A stretch of 64,000 nt of DNA from Dyadobacter fermentans. Its GTDB lineage: Bacteria; Bacteroidota; Bacteroidia; Cytophagales; Spirosomataceae. Below are positions 1-8,534 of this stretch, in pieces. Below the pieces are notes generated by a model. That model was not told where the DNA came from. It made no database searches and saw only the letters and a program-made list of their open reading frames with translations. The stretch lies in assembly GCF_019924045.1 (NCBI RefSeq), contig NZ_JAHXBN010000017.1:62001-126000 (forward strand), written 5' to 3'. Position numbers and translations under genes: made by a program. Each line of letters opens with the position of its first letter. Position 1 is the first letter of the stretch.

Positions 1-434
1 CTAAGTTCGAAATGCTCCTGCTTGCCGGAAACGATGATGGTGGTTTCGGGCAGGCCCATCTGGTCGGGTGCAACCTGGATAGCACCATTGATATACCCTG
101 CATTCAGCGTGGCCAGCGTTGCTTCCAGTTGTTCGGCCTCCTGAGGATCGCCGGTCGTGAAGTTGATGAACGTTTTACCGGTCAGGGCAGACTTGTCCTT
201 GATATCGTCGAAGATACGGTGCACCGCTTCGTAGTCCAGGACGCATATCACGACGAGTGGGCTCTGGCGGACAGCTTCTTCAAGGTTTTCAATTACTTTT
301 ACGCCGGCAATCGCGTCGGCTTTCGAGCGGGTGCGGTTCCAGACGGAGACCGAATAATCTTGTGTAAGCAGCAATTCGGCAAGACGCGTACCCATCTGTC
401 CCAGGCCTATTACCGTGATTTGTTTTGTGTCCAT
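1..434 (-). CDS. NAD(P)-dependent imine-reductase / beta-hydroxyacid dehydrogenase-like oxidoreductase (C-terminus beyond window)
   Basis: The reading frame starts at ATG 434 and stays open to the window edge, giving about 144 N-terminal residues. A Rossmann nucleotide-binding start is visible (VIGLGQMG near residue 8), followed by WNRTRSKA, the NADP-phosphate-binding signature of the 3-hydroxyisobutyrate dehydrogenase/imine reductase superfamily. Further on comes NGAIQVAPDQMG, which resembles the family's GAIMAxPxxIG segment. Known members use NADPH to reduce imines, ketones or semialdehydes; the substrate here cannot be told. It is divergent from the HxlR-type regulator at 587-946 across a 150-bp gap with a double dyad, so it is the probable target of that repressor. 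GAATTTTG at 462-469 (read on the minus strand) could be its -7 element. Confidence 0.8.
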   Translation of the reverse strand, partial: MDTKQITVIGLGQMGTRLAELLLTQDYSVSVWNRTRSKADAIAGVKVIENLEEAVRQSPLVVICVLDYEAVHRIFDDIKDKSALTGKTFINFTTGDPQEAEQLEATLATLNAGYINGAIQVAPDQMGLPETTIIVSGKQEHFEL

Positions 435-492
435 TTTTTGTCCGTTTTGAATTGATAGGCACAAAATTCGGAGGCTCGCGGACGGCTATCAA

Positions 493-531
493 TTACCGAA
501 AAAAGATTCGGTAACCGAAAAATTATTCGGT
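493..531. promoter_or_regulatory. Double-dyad operator, probable HxlR binding site
   Basis: Two copies of ACCGAA-N6-TTCGGT lie in tandem. The first (495-512) is extended to a perfect 8-bp inverted repeat TTACCGAA/TTCGGTAA (493-500 and 507-514). The second occupies 514-531. The dyad centres are 19 bp apart, about two helical turns. The site sits between the divergent oxidoreductase and HxlR genes, the expected place for an autoregulated HxlR-family repressor. Binding by that protein is inference. Confidence 0.7.
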
Positions 532-586
532 ATTGAGTAACTTGGGCTGCATACGACGATAGCAAAGCCAATCATTCATCCACACC

Positions 587-946
587 ATGTACCAGCGGAA
601 AACACCGGAAGACCTCGAATGCGGCATTACCATTGCCATGAAAGTTTTCGGGGCAAAATGGAAGCCTTGCCTGCTCGACGCCATCCAGCGCGGGTTTCGC
701 CGACCCAGCGAAATGCACCGGGAGATTAAAGGTGCAACCCCACGCGTGCTCGACATGCAGCTGCGCGAATTGGAAGCGAGCGGGATCGTCGGGAAATGCC
801 AGTCGACCGGTTTTCCGCTTTATACCGAATATACGCTGACCGACCTGGGGCGCACGATCATGCCCATTATCGACCGCATCAACGAATGGGGATTAAACTA
901 CAAGGAGTTCTTAGCCGAGGAAAGTCCTCAATCCATATCCTTGTAA
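587..946 (+). CDS. HxlR/YybR-family winged-helix transcriptional regulator
   Basis: A 119-residue protein of normal HxlR length. The winged helix begins around ECGITIAMKVFGAKWKP, in which the family's G-x-KW motif is plain, and continues through RPSEMHREIKGATPRVLDMQ and LRELEASGIV to the wing and the TLTDLGRTI segment. HxlR proteins bind DNA as dimers and commonly control a divergent reductase or detoxification gene in response to electrophiles or aldehydes. The gene is divergent from the NADPH oxidoreductase at 1-434 with a double-dyad operator between them. Its 3' end overlaps the convergent response-regulator gene by 19 bp. Confidence 0.9.
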   Translation: MYQRKTPEDLECGITIAMKVFGAKWKPCLLDAIQRGFRRPSEMHREIKGATPRVLDMQLRELEASGIVGKCQSTGFPLYTEYTLTDLGRTIMPIIDRINEWGLNYKEFLAEESPQSISL

Positions 947-1566
947 TGGCTAACCTTCTGGAACATTTCGATGAGCGTGGTCACATGGAGCTTTTCAAAA
1001 AGCCGTGCCTTATAAGTGCTGACGGAGCTTTCGGTCAGATCCAGTTTCGACGCTATTTCTTTGATCCAGAATCCGTCGATCAGCATATCCATGATCGTTA
1101 TTTCGCGCGCTGAAAGGTCGAGGAGAGGATTGTCGGCCCGGTAATTCTGTTTGTCGAGCTGGTTCAGCAGCTCCGCTTTAATTCTTGGGCTCACATACCT
1201 GCCTGTATCCGCAATGGACAGAATCGCCGTACGAATGTCTGTGGTCTCCGAATTCTTGGATACAAAACCGTTCGCTCCTGCCCGGAGATAGTGGATCCCG
1301 TAAATCCTTTCCTCGATAGCCGAAAAAATAAGGATATTCACATGCTTTTGAATAGCACGCATCGCTCCGATCATTTCAAATCCCTGGCTCTCAGGAATCT
1401 GAACATCAAGAATAACGAGATCCTGGGGATGTACGACAAGTTCTGATAACGCCTCATTAAAAGTCGTTGCCTCACGTACCACCGCGGTCTTGTATAAATC
1501 CTGAACGAGTATCTTGGTTGCCAGTCTGATAATCTGATAATCTTCTACAATTAAAATGTTTTTCAT
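928..1566 (-). CDS. NarL/FixJ-family response regulator
   Basis: The 212-residue protein has a receiver domain (residues 1-120) with acidic pocket E8/D9, phospho-acceptor D54 and K104. It is followed by a LuxR-type helix-turn-helix (about 148-205; LSAREITIMDMLIDG and LTESSVSTYKARLFEKL). It is expected to be phosphorylated by a histidine kinase and to bind DNA as a dimer. No NarL-type kinase (HisKA_3) is adjacent: the kinase at 1908-3131 is of LytS type and already pairs with the LytTR regulator at 3138. This gene therefore looks like an orphan whose kinase lies elsewhere. Its last 19 bp overlap the hxlR-like gene on the other strand. Confidence 0.9.
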   Translation of the reverse strand: MKNILIVEDYQIIRLATKILVQDLYKTAVVREATTFNEALSELVVHPQDLVILDVQIPESQGFEMIGAMRAIQKHVNILIFSAIEERIYGIHYLRAGANGFVSKNSETTDIRTAILSIADTGRYVSPRIKAELLNQLDKQNYRADNPLLDLSAREITIMDMLIDGFWIKEIASKLDLTESSVSTYKARLFEKLHVTTLIEMFQKVSHYKDMD

Positions 1567-1907
1567 CCGGACATTTTCTAATTCAAAAAATTAAATTTTT
1601 TGCGGAAGGTCCAGAGAATGAATGAGGGGAGTATGAACATGGTCGATGCTCTTTTCAAAAATCTTTGGATAGCTGAGGGGTAATTTCAGACCGTTTTTCA
1701 ACGGGTGTTTCAATATCAAAAGTAATATCTGAAAATAAAAGTAAAATAACTTCTAATAAATTAATTTGACAGGAATTGTACCTTCTTTCCCGATTTGTGC
1801 AACTGGTGCGGCTTGCTGCCAAGTAATTGAAAGGAAACTTGTTCGGTGATTTTTGGTGATGCACTTGCCTGACGTTCGCATATATACGGAGACGAGAAGG
1901 CCGGCCA
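1567..1907. other. Intergenic gap without a recognisable gene
   Basis: This 341-bp AT-rich stretch lies between two co-oriented regulator genes. No conserved ORF, RNA gene or clear terminator was found on either strand. It presumably holds the promoter of the NarL-type regulator. Confidence 0.5.
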
Positions 1908-3131
1908 CTATGAGCTGAAATACCGGACCACATTGGCGGAGTCCAGTTCCAGCTCAAGATCGACGCTGAACTCGGATTCGGACTGCTGCACCGACAACCT
2001 GTGCCTGTCCGGATAGAGTAATTGGAGCCGTTTTGAAGTGTTACTGAGCCCGAATCCACCCACTTTCTCTTCCTTGCTCCTCGCTGGGCTTTGGCGTGCG
2101 TGCTGCGGTATATTGTTCTTTATTTTGAAGTACAGCGTATTTTGATCCAGTAGAATGGAAATGTTTACATAGGATGCATATTTGCTTTTAGCTGTACCAT
2201 GTTTGAATGCATTTTCGACAAAGGAAACCAGCAGCAACGGAGCGATGAGATATTCTTCGGGATTACCGGTTAATTCGTAATCAATAGTCACTTTGTCGGA
2301 GAAACGGGCACGTTCGAGGTCGAGGTAATTTTCTATATAACTGATCTCCTTGGATAGTACTACATTTTCTTTGCTCGATTCGTAAAGGCTGTATCGCATC
2401 AGGTCCGACAATTTAAGAACAAGGTCGGCAGCCTGTTCATCTACATCCACTGTTTTGGTATAAATCGCATTGAGTGTATTAAACAAAAAATGAGGATTGA
2501 TTTGTGATTTAAGAAAACTCAGTTCAAGATTAAGATTGTTTTTTTGTAGTTGCAAACTTTGCGTTTGCAGGTTCAGATTTGCTTTTTCGAGTTGTAGCCT
2601 TTCCATTTCCAGCTGCATATTTTTTGTGCGGGAATTGACAATGTCACGCATTACTTTGATCGCGAGCAGTGGCGTAATGTAATATAGGCTCCAGGCATAG
2701 TCGGTGTACGCAATGTCGAAATCCGTGAAGCAACTGGTCCATCGGCCGCGTGCCTGGAAGAAATCCCACAATTTGGTCACATAGAAAGAGTTTTCCGCCG
2801 AGCCGTTGGTAAGGGATGCCAGGTGCCTGAATTCGTAGTAGTTGGTGATATGCACGAGGAGGAACACAATAACCAGGCTTATAATCAGCGGCAGTATTTT
2901 ACGGGTGTACAAAAACCGTGGGAATATGACATATCCCAGGAGGTAGAATACCGAAACCGATTGAAGGAACACTGCGGCGGAGGCATGCCACACAACCGAG
3001 AGGTTGTCCTTGGTGAGAGCCGGAATGCTATAATAATGTGCGACGCACCAGAGCGCAATCCATGCCAGTATGTGGGAAATAATCCTGGTTATTTTTGCGC
3101 TTTTTTCAGAAGAAATAGGATTGAAACGCAT
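1908..3131 (-). CDS. LytS-family sensor histidine kinase
   Basis: A 407-residue membrane kinase. Hydrophobic segments lie near residues 14-32, 50-70, 80-95 and 145-160. They are followed by a repetitive, probably coiled-coil linker (about 170-210, rich in LQLEK/LNLQ repeats). The His_kinase domain begins with SQINPHFLFNTLNAI, where H214 is the phosphorylated histidine, and ends in an ATPase domain with ENAFKHG (N box) and GGFGLSNTSKRL (G box). The gene lies 6 bp downstream of the LytTR regulator at 3138-3932, so the two form a regulator-kinase operon. Many Bacteroidota LytS/LytTR pairs have such short, signal-agnostic membrane domains; the stimulus is unknown. Confidence 0.9.
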   Translation of the reverse strand: MRFNPISSEKSAKITRIISHILAWIALWCVAHYYSIPALTKDNLSVVWHASAAVFLQSVSVFYLLGYVIFPRFLYTRKILPLIISLVIVFLLVHITNYYEFRHLASLTNGSAENSFYVTKLWDFFQARGRWTSCFTDFDIAYTDYAWSLYYITPLLAIKVMRDIVNSRTKNMQLEMERLQLEKANLNLQTQSLQLQKNNLNLELSFLKSQINPHFLFNTLNAIYTKTVDVDEQAADLVLKLSDLMRYSLYESSKENVVLSKEISYIENYLDLERARFSDKVTIDYELTGNPEEYLIAPLLLVSFVENAFKHGTAKSKYASYVNISILLDQNTLYFKIKNNIPQHARQSPARSKEEKVGGFGLSNTSKRLQLLYPDRHRLSVQQSESEFSVDLELELDSANVVRYFSS

Positions 3132-3137
3132 AACCTG

Positions 3138-3932
3138 TCAGATTCTGTTCTTCTGCAACGCAGCGAGTACATTGGCACGATACGTTACGCCAATCGGGAT
3201 CTTTCTGCCACTGTTTGTCGTGATTTCATTTCCTTCAATTTCCCGTATTACTTTTTTATTGACGATGTAAGAACGGTTTACCCTCAGGAATTGTGCCGAT
3301 GGCAATGCCTCTTCTATTTTGGCCATCGTCATATGAATAACGGCAACGCGGTCCGACCAATATAATTTCAGGTAGTCGCGCATGCCCTCAATAAAGTGTA
3401 TTTCATTGGGCGCTACCTTAATGAGTTTCTTATTCTCTTTTAATAAAAGAAAGTCATTTCGTGCGCCGGAGAACTCGGCATCGGGCATCCTTTCCTGCGA
3501 TTCTTTCGTCGGGGAAACCATTTTGTCCTGTGGCTCGGATGTGCCCTGTGAATGCTTCGGGAAACGCGCGCCGTCGACCTTGTTGACGGCCTTAAGGAAC
3601 CTTTCGAAAGAAACCGGTTTGAGGAGGTAGTCTGTGAGCTCGTGCTCATAGCCTTCCAGCGCATAAGAGGGGTCGGCCGTGATCATGATCATCGCAGGGC
3701 GAGTGGAGGGAAGGAGCTTTAATAGCTCGAATCCGGTCATTTCAGGCATTTCGATGTCCAGAAACACAATGTCCGGCTTCAAGTCCCTGATCAGGAAAAG
3801 GGCATCGGTAGCGGTCTCAGCAATGCCTGCCAGTTCTAGAAAGGGAACTTTCTGCACATATTTTTCAATCAATCGGCGTGCATCAGCCTCATCGTCTACT
3901 ATTATACACCGCAACCTGCCGGGAGACAACAT
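3138..3932 (-). CDS. LytTR-family response regulator
   Basis: A 264-residue protein with a receiver (residues 7-122; D13/D14 acidic pocket, phospho-acceptor D59, K105) and a C-terminal LytTR DNA-binding domain (about 165-260). The latter shows the family pattern HFIEGMRDYLKLYW, then LRVNRSYIVNKKVI and IPIGVTYR. The linker (about 120-160) is unusually long and polar. It is the first gene of a two-gene operon with the LytS-type kinase at 1908-3131. LytTR proteins bind paired direct repeats upstream of targets; none was identified with confidence in the 820-bp gap upstream. Confidence 0.92.
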   Translation of the reverse strand: MLSPGRLRCIIVDDEADARRLIEKYVQKVPFLELAGIAETATDALFLIRDLKPDIVFLDIEMPEMTGFELLKLLPSTRPAMIMITADPSYALEGYEHELTDYLLKPVSFERFLKAVNKVDGARFPKHSQGTSEPQDKMVSPTKESQERMPDAEFSGARNDFLLLKENKKLIKVAPNEIHFIEGMRDYLKLYWSDRVAVIHMTMAKIEEALPSAQFLRVNRSYIVNKKVIREIEGNEITTNSGRKIPIGVTYRANVLAALQKNRI

Positions 3933-4751
3933 ACTCTGACCTTAACTACTGTACTAAATTTCATTCGTCTGCAATAATATAGGTATTGGTCGAAATAAAT
4001 GCATAATTCGGCGAAATTATTTTAGTTCGACAGCTATTTAGGATTACTTTAAACTCGCTAAGGAATGAATGCTTTGTGAAAGAATAAAAGTAGCTATTAG
4101 TCATGATAAAAACACTTACTGGAATTGGATTTAAAGGAGGGTTAAATGGACACCCCGCCCTGTTTCATACAAAACACTATTACACTTCATTTGCAACGAT
4201 TGCCGGAACTCCGGTGCTACACGGTTTGATTTCGACAGAATTAAACAGGTGACTTCCTGCTTCCAGGTACTCCCGGTCATTGAATAGGTTGTTTAGTTTG
4301 GATTTGAACTGGAAAAAAGCAATTTTTATCTAAGAAAACAACGATCCGGGCTGGTACTGGAAAACGATAACTTTTATAAGTAAAATGGGTGCTTAAAAAT
4401 TGAAAAGCTTCTGGCATTTTGCCAGAGGCTTTTTTGTTTGCAATTACTCCAAATCAAATCAATTAATTGGTTCATTTTTGGTGATTAAGTAGAACTGTTT
4501 TTGTAGCTGAATATTGACAAGGCGGTTTGCCGGAAGGGCGGCTGCGCCGACGTAGATCATTAATTTGCGTATATTGATATGCGTATCAAAGACACACTGG
4601 TTTAGCGCACCGAAAGCGCAGGTTGGAAAGGTGCGGATGTCGTTGCCCGGTCTGGTGTTTGCGTCCTGTTTTTGTTTCTTAACTTTCAGGTAACGATTCC
4701 GTCAAATGGATTCGCTTAGTTTGCGGGCCTTTCCATACTCCTTTTATTGCT
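3933..4751. other. Long intergenic region with orphan terminator and possible short ORFs
   Basis: The 819 bp between divergent genes hold no long ORF. On the plus strand a 49-codon ORF runs from ATG 4103 to TGA 4252 (MIKTLTGIGFKGGLNGHPAL...). A shorter one (27 codons) starts at ATG 4146, preceded by AAAGGAGG, an unusually strong Shine-Dalgarno for this phylum. Both are followed by the plus-strand terminator at 4404-4435. This layout suggests a short transcript (a small peptide or an sRNA) but proves nothing; neither peptide resembles a known family. Confidence 0.35.
4404..4435 (+). terminator. Strong intrinsic terminator
   Basis: A 12-bp stem (AAAGCTTCTGGC at 4404-4415 with GCCAGAGGCTTT at 4421-4432, one G-U pair), a 5-nt loop and a run of T to 4435. 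No annotated plus-strand gene ends here, so it marks the end of an unrecognised short transcript. Confidence 0.8.
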
Positions 4752-6014
4752 ATGACTAAACCTTTGATCTTTTCGTTCTTCATGGTCCTCGCCCTCACCG
4801 GTTTTGCTCAAACCGGCCACACACCGAAACAGGATTATCAACTGATTCCCGGCCATTCTTTTGTTCAATCCAAGAACTGGTATTTGTTGACCCTGTTCGA
4901 ATCAATTCCCGATGTAAAGTTGTTGCTGGAAAAGGACACTGAACTGGCCGCCGTAGCAGATATGAAGTTCAAAAGCCTGGAAACGTCGGTCAGGGAATGC
5001 AGGAACGATTTCCAGTGCTATACCGGTAAAATGAAGTTCTCGGCAGAGGAAATCGATGCGGTAGGAGCGAGACTGGAAGCGCTTTACAGCGAAAACAACG
5101 CATTGGGTAAGTTGGTAAGGCAGCACCTGATTCCATCCGGAACCTATATTCTGTTGAAGGAGCCGGGGGAAAAGGCGCTGCTTCGAAAAGCCTGGGAACA
5201 GGATGCCAGGGGCGTTAATCACACCATAGAAGTGTATGCTGAGGGTAAAAAGCCCAACTACCCGGCCATCGATTCGATCGAATTTAAAACAACGGCAAAG
5301 AGCTACCCGGTACTGGTTTACGATGCCACGGATATCGTCCGTCAGGAGAAAAAAGACGCAAACCTGTTTTTCGGGCCATCCATGCATTATGCACTACAAT
5401 TTCTGGAAATGAACGAACGACACGAAGCGGCCGACTATGAGCCGATGGTTTCGACGGTCAACAAAGCAGCTGTTGATCGTGTGAAGAAGATCGATTGGAA
5501 TAAATTCAAATACACGCTGATCCTCGTCCCCGGCGCGGGTCCGGATACCTACGACCGTGCATTGAGTGAGGGCGGGATGCTGCGTTGCCGGGTGGCCGCA
5601 TTGCGGTATTTCGAAGGGCTGGCACCGTACATTCTGGTTTCAGGTGGGCGTGTGCATCCCTTCAAAACGAAATACAGTGAGGCATTTGAAATGAAGAAGT
5701 TTCTGATGGAAACCTTGAAAGTGCCCGAAAATGCGATCATCATGGACCCGCATGCGCGGCACACGACCACCAATATGCGTAATGCCGTACGGTTACTGTA
5801 TCGTTATGGCATGCCGGTGGAGAAGCCGTGCCTCGTTTCCACTATGCGGTCGCAAAGCTATTCTATTTCGAGCGATGCATTCGTAAGCCGCTGCATGCGC
5901 GAAATGAATCATGTACCTTATAAACTGGGTAAGCGGCTCAGCGAAACGGATGTCGAGTTCTATCCGGTGCTGGATGCGCTGCACATCGATGCCGATGAGC
6001 CGCTTGATCCCTAG
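4752..6014 (+). CDS. DUF218 (YdcF/SanA-like) family exported protein
   Basis: The 420-residue protein begins with a signal peptide (MTKPLIFSFFMVLALTGFAQ, cleavage probably after AQ). The C-terminal half is a DUF218 domain: YTLILVPGAGP, then LRYFEGLAPYILVSGGRVHP, then VPENAIIMDPHARHTTTNMR. Typical YdcF/SanA proteins are shorter (200-270 residues). The N-terminal ~210 residues are an extra region without a recognised domain. DUF218 proteins are linked to cell-envelope integrity, but their reaction is not established. The gene converges on the TonB receptor at 6018 with only 3 bp between stops. Confidence 0.82.
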   Translation: MTKPLIFSFFMVLALTGFAQTGHTPKQDYQLIPGHSFVQSKNWYLLTLFESIPDVKLLLEKDTELAAVADMKFKSLETSVRECRNDFQCYTGKMKFSAEEIDAVGARLEALYSENNALGKLVRQHLIPSGTYILLKEPGEKALLRKAWEQDARGVNHTIEVYAEGKKPNYPAIDSIEFKTTAKSYPVLVYDATDIVRQEKKDANLFFGPSMHYALQFLEMNERHEAADYEPMVSTVNKAAVDRVKKIDWNKFKYTLILVPGAGPDTYDRALSEGGMLRCRVAALRYFEGLAPYILVSGGRVHPFKTKYSEAFEMKKFLMETLKVPENAIIMDPHARHTTTNMRNAVRLLYRYGMPVEKPCLVSTMRSQSYSISSDAFVSRCMREMNHVPYKLGKRLSETDVEFYPVLDALHIDADEPLDP

Positions 6015-6017
6015 ACA

Positions 6018-8462
6018 TTAGCCGCCTTGTTTCACGTTTTTCAGGTCGTCGTTGCTGATTTTGCGTCCCGAACCTTGTTTGAACAACCCGCCGAATTCCC
6101 AGTTGAGCGAGAGTTTGACGGAGCGCATCAGGTATTGGTTACGTGTGATCGAGTAAAATTCGGACGAGCTCACCACTTCTTTTTGCGGGCGGTAGGCTCC
6201 AAAAGGGCTCACTGTCGTGAGCGTGATCGAGAGCTTGCGCGCGGGGAGTTCCTTCTTCGCTGAAAAACTATAATACAACCAGGCACCTTCGAAGCCTTGC
6301 AGTTCGATGCTGCGTGCATCATAGTCTCCGTAGGCCTGTATGCTGTAATTTTTAGGTAGTTTCAAGCTGGTGTTGATGTTAATTCCCCAGGCCATTCCCC
6401 TGGTATCGATCCCTAGTGCACCACTTTTATAACGGGCCTGCCGAATGTTGGCGTTGCTGTTGATCTTCCAATCGGGTAGGGGCGTTAACGAGGTCGAAAA
6501 GTTGATCCCGTATTGTGCATTCGAGGCCAGGTTTTGCTTGGTAGTCGTGGCTACACCTTCCGCGTTCATTGTGACAATGCTTTCGATGGAATTGTTGGTT
6601 TTCCTGCCAAATGCCGAGATATTCAGGAACAGATCGGAATTGGTTTGCAATGCATAAGTAAACTCCATTTGGTTCACTTCCTCCGGTTTAAGCGAGGGGT
6701 TACCTACTACGATGTTCTTAGGATCCTGGCTGTCGCGGTTGGGATTAAGGTCCCAGATCGACGGGCGCGAAATGCGTTTGGTGTAGCTCAATGTGAGGTT
6801 GTTATTTGCATTGAGCTTCTTGAAAATAGTCGCACTAGGTACAAAATTCCAGAATTTGCTGGTGAAATGCACGCCGGCGTCGCGCTGGTCGCCTTCGAGG
6901 AAAGTGCCTTCCATGCGTGCTCCCGCGTGTAAGGCCCATCCGCTGCTCCATTTGAATTTGACCTGGCTATAAGCCGCCAGCACGTCCTGGCGGTAGTCAA
7001 AGCGGTCGGTGCGGGACGGGACAATGCTGAGCTGATCGGGCGTGCCGTTTTCGCTGGCTTGTACCTCGTAATCACTTCCTACATTGCGCAATATCGCTTT
7101 CACACCGCTTTCCAATGCATGCTTGCCCGACGGCGTGAGCGGCAATATATAGTCGCCCTGAAACGTCCATTCACGGTTGTGGGTGGTATTGTCATTGATT
7201 TCACGGTAAACGAGGAGCTGCTCATCGTCGCGCTGGGTAGCATTATAGTGGAAATCGTCGATAGAGCGGTTATGCTGTGCCATGAGGTACAGCTCTTCGC
7301 CCGGTTTTCTGAATTTTTTGGTATAACCCAGATTCAGATCGATGCCTTTATTGGGGGCTTTGGTTTTGACGGACTGGAAAAACCGATCGATAATCTGGCC
7401 GTCGGGTGTGAGCCGGCTATTATGCTGCTCGCTGTTCTGCGGCCAGTTACCAAGCCAGCCATTCACGGAGAAGTTGAAAACATTTCCGCTGTCGGCGAGG
7501 TACTCTATCTGTAAATCACCCGAGCTGTGCGGTTTGGCATTGTCGCGCACGATCTCCTGCCGTACTTTGCCGGTTTCCGCACCCTCCTCATAGGTGGTAC
7601 GGTCTACGTACGAAAGTTCTTTGTTACGGAACCGGTGCAAATGCAGGGTTGAGCTAACATTCCATTTATCGCGGTTCACAGCAATGCGCGGGTTAATGGC
7701 CTGTTCCAGGTTCCCACCCACGACTTCGATCGTCCCGCTTGTACTCTGGTTCCCTTTTTTAGTGATGATATTGATGACCCCCGCCGCACCTTCCGCATCA
7801 TAGCGCGCCGAAGGGCTGGTGATCACTTCCACGGACTTGATCGATCCGGCGGGCATCATATTCAATGCGTCGGCTGCATTACGGGCCATTTGGCCTGAAT
7901 ATTTTCCATTGATGAGAATCCGCAAATTGGAATTTCCACGCATAGTCACATTTCCGGCGGCGTCCACGTTCAGGATTGGCGCTTTTCTGAGCACATCGGC
8001 AGCGGTCCCGCCGGTATTGCTGATATCCTTTTCCGCATTATAAATCAACATCCCCGGTTGCTGCTCGACGAGCTGCTTCATGCCGGTAACCGTCACCGCG
8101 TCCAGTTGTTTCACGTCCGCAATCAGTTTCACAGTTCCAACATCATGTGGCCCCATTGACGTGATCGTGAATGCAAGGCGCTTCTGGCGGTAACCTACAA
8201 ACGAAACGTTGAGGAAGTAGGAGCCCGTTTTAATATCTGTGGATTTGAAAAAACCATTTTCATCGGAATAAGTTAGTGCAACCACCTGCTGCTGATCATC
8301 CAGAATGCTGATGGTCGCGAATTCAATGGCTTTGGAAGAGGCGGAATCAATGAGCGTTCCTTTGATCAGGTAGCCGGGTAATGTTTGCGAAAAACCGGCC
8401 TGGATGCTCAGTAACGCAATCACAACCGGCAGGAAGAAGCGGAAATTATATTGATATTTCAT
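6018..8462 (-). CDS. TonB-dependent outer-membrane receptor (carboxypeptidase-regulatory-like + plug + OMP_b-brl_3 barrel)
   Basis: 814 residues. A signal peptide (ending QAGFSQ) is followed by a carboxypeptidase-regulatory-like beta-sandwich (about 33-115; GTLIDSASSKAIEFATISI, GSYFLNVSFVGY). Next is a plug with AADVLRKAPILNVDAAGNVTMRG and SVEVITSPSARYDAEGAAGV (about 155-240), then a barrel of the Bacteroidota OMP_b-brl_3 type. It lies upstream of, and in the same direction as, the PepSY membrane protein at 8535, which is transcribed first. That pairing is typical of iron or siderophore uptake, where a PepSY protein may reduce or handle the cargo. The ligand is inferred, not shown. Confidence 0.88.
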   Translation of the reverse strand: MKYQYNFRFFLPVVIALLSIQAGFSQTLPGYLIKGTLIDSASSKAIEFATISILDDQQQVVALTYSDENGFFKSTDIKTGSYFLNVSFVGYRQKRLAFTITSMGPHDVGTVKLIADVKQLDAVTVTGMKQLVEQQPGMLIYNAEKDISNTGGTAADVLRKAPILNVDAAGNVTMRGNSNLRILINGKYSGQMARNAADALNMMPAGSIKSVEVITSPSARYDAEGAAGVINIITKKGNQSTSGTIEVVGGNLEQAINPRIAVNRDKWNVSSTLHLHRFRNKELSYVDRTTYEEGAETGKVRQEIVRDNAKPHSSGDLQIEYLADSGNVFNFSVNGWLGNWPQNSEQHNSRLTPDGQIIDRFFQSVKTKAPNKGIDLNLGYTKKFRKPGEELYLMAQHNRSIDDFHYNATQRDDEQLLVYREINDNTTHNREWTFQGDYILPLTPSGKHALESGVKAILRNVGSDYEVQASENGTPDQLSIVPSRTDRFDYRQDVLAAYSQVKFKWSSGWALHAGARMEGTFLEGDQRDAGVHFTSKFWNFVPSATIFKKLNANNNLTLSYTKRISRPSIWDLNPNRDSQDPKNIVVGNPSLKPEEVNQMEFTYALQTNSDLFLNISAFGRKTNNSIESIVTMNAEGVATTTKQNLASNAQYGINFSTSLTPLPDWKINSNANIRQARYKSGALGIDTRGMAWGININTSLKLPKNYSIQAYGDYDARSIELQGFEGAWLYYSFSAKKELPARKLSITLTTVSPFGAYRPQKEVVSSSEFYSITRNQYLMRSVKLSLNWEFGGLFKQGSGRKISNDDLKNVKQGG

Positions 8463-8534
8463 AGCTGGGAAATGGCAGTCCGGCGATACTGCAGGAAAAT
8501 CAGGAGTTGATGAAATGTAACAGAACGTAAACTG

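Noticed and set aside
12..455. Plus-strand 147-codon frame at the window start
   Set aside because: The minus strand codes a clear Rossmann oxidoreductase here; the plus frame is its shadow.
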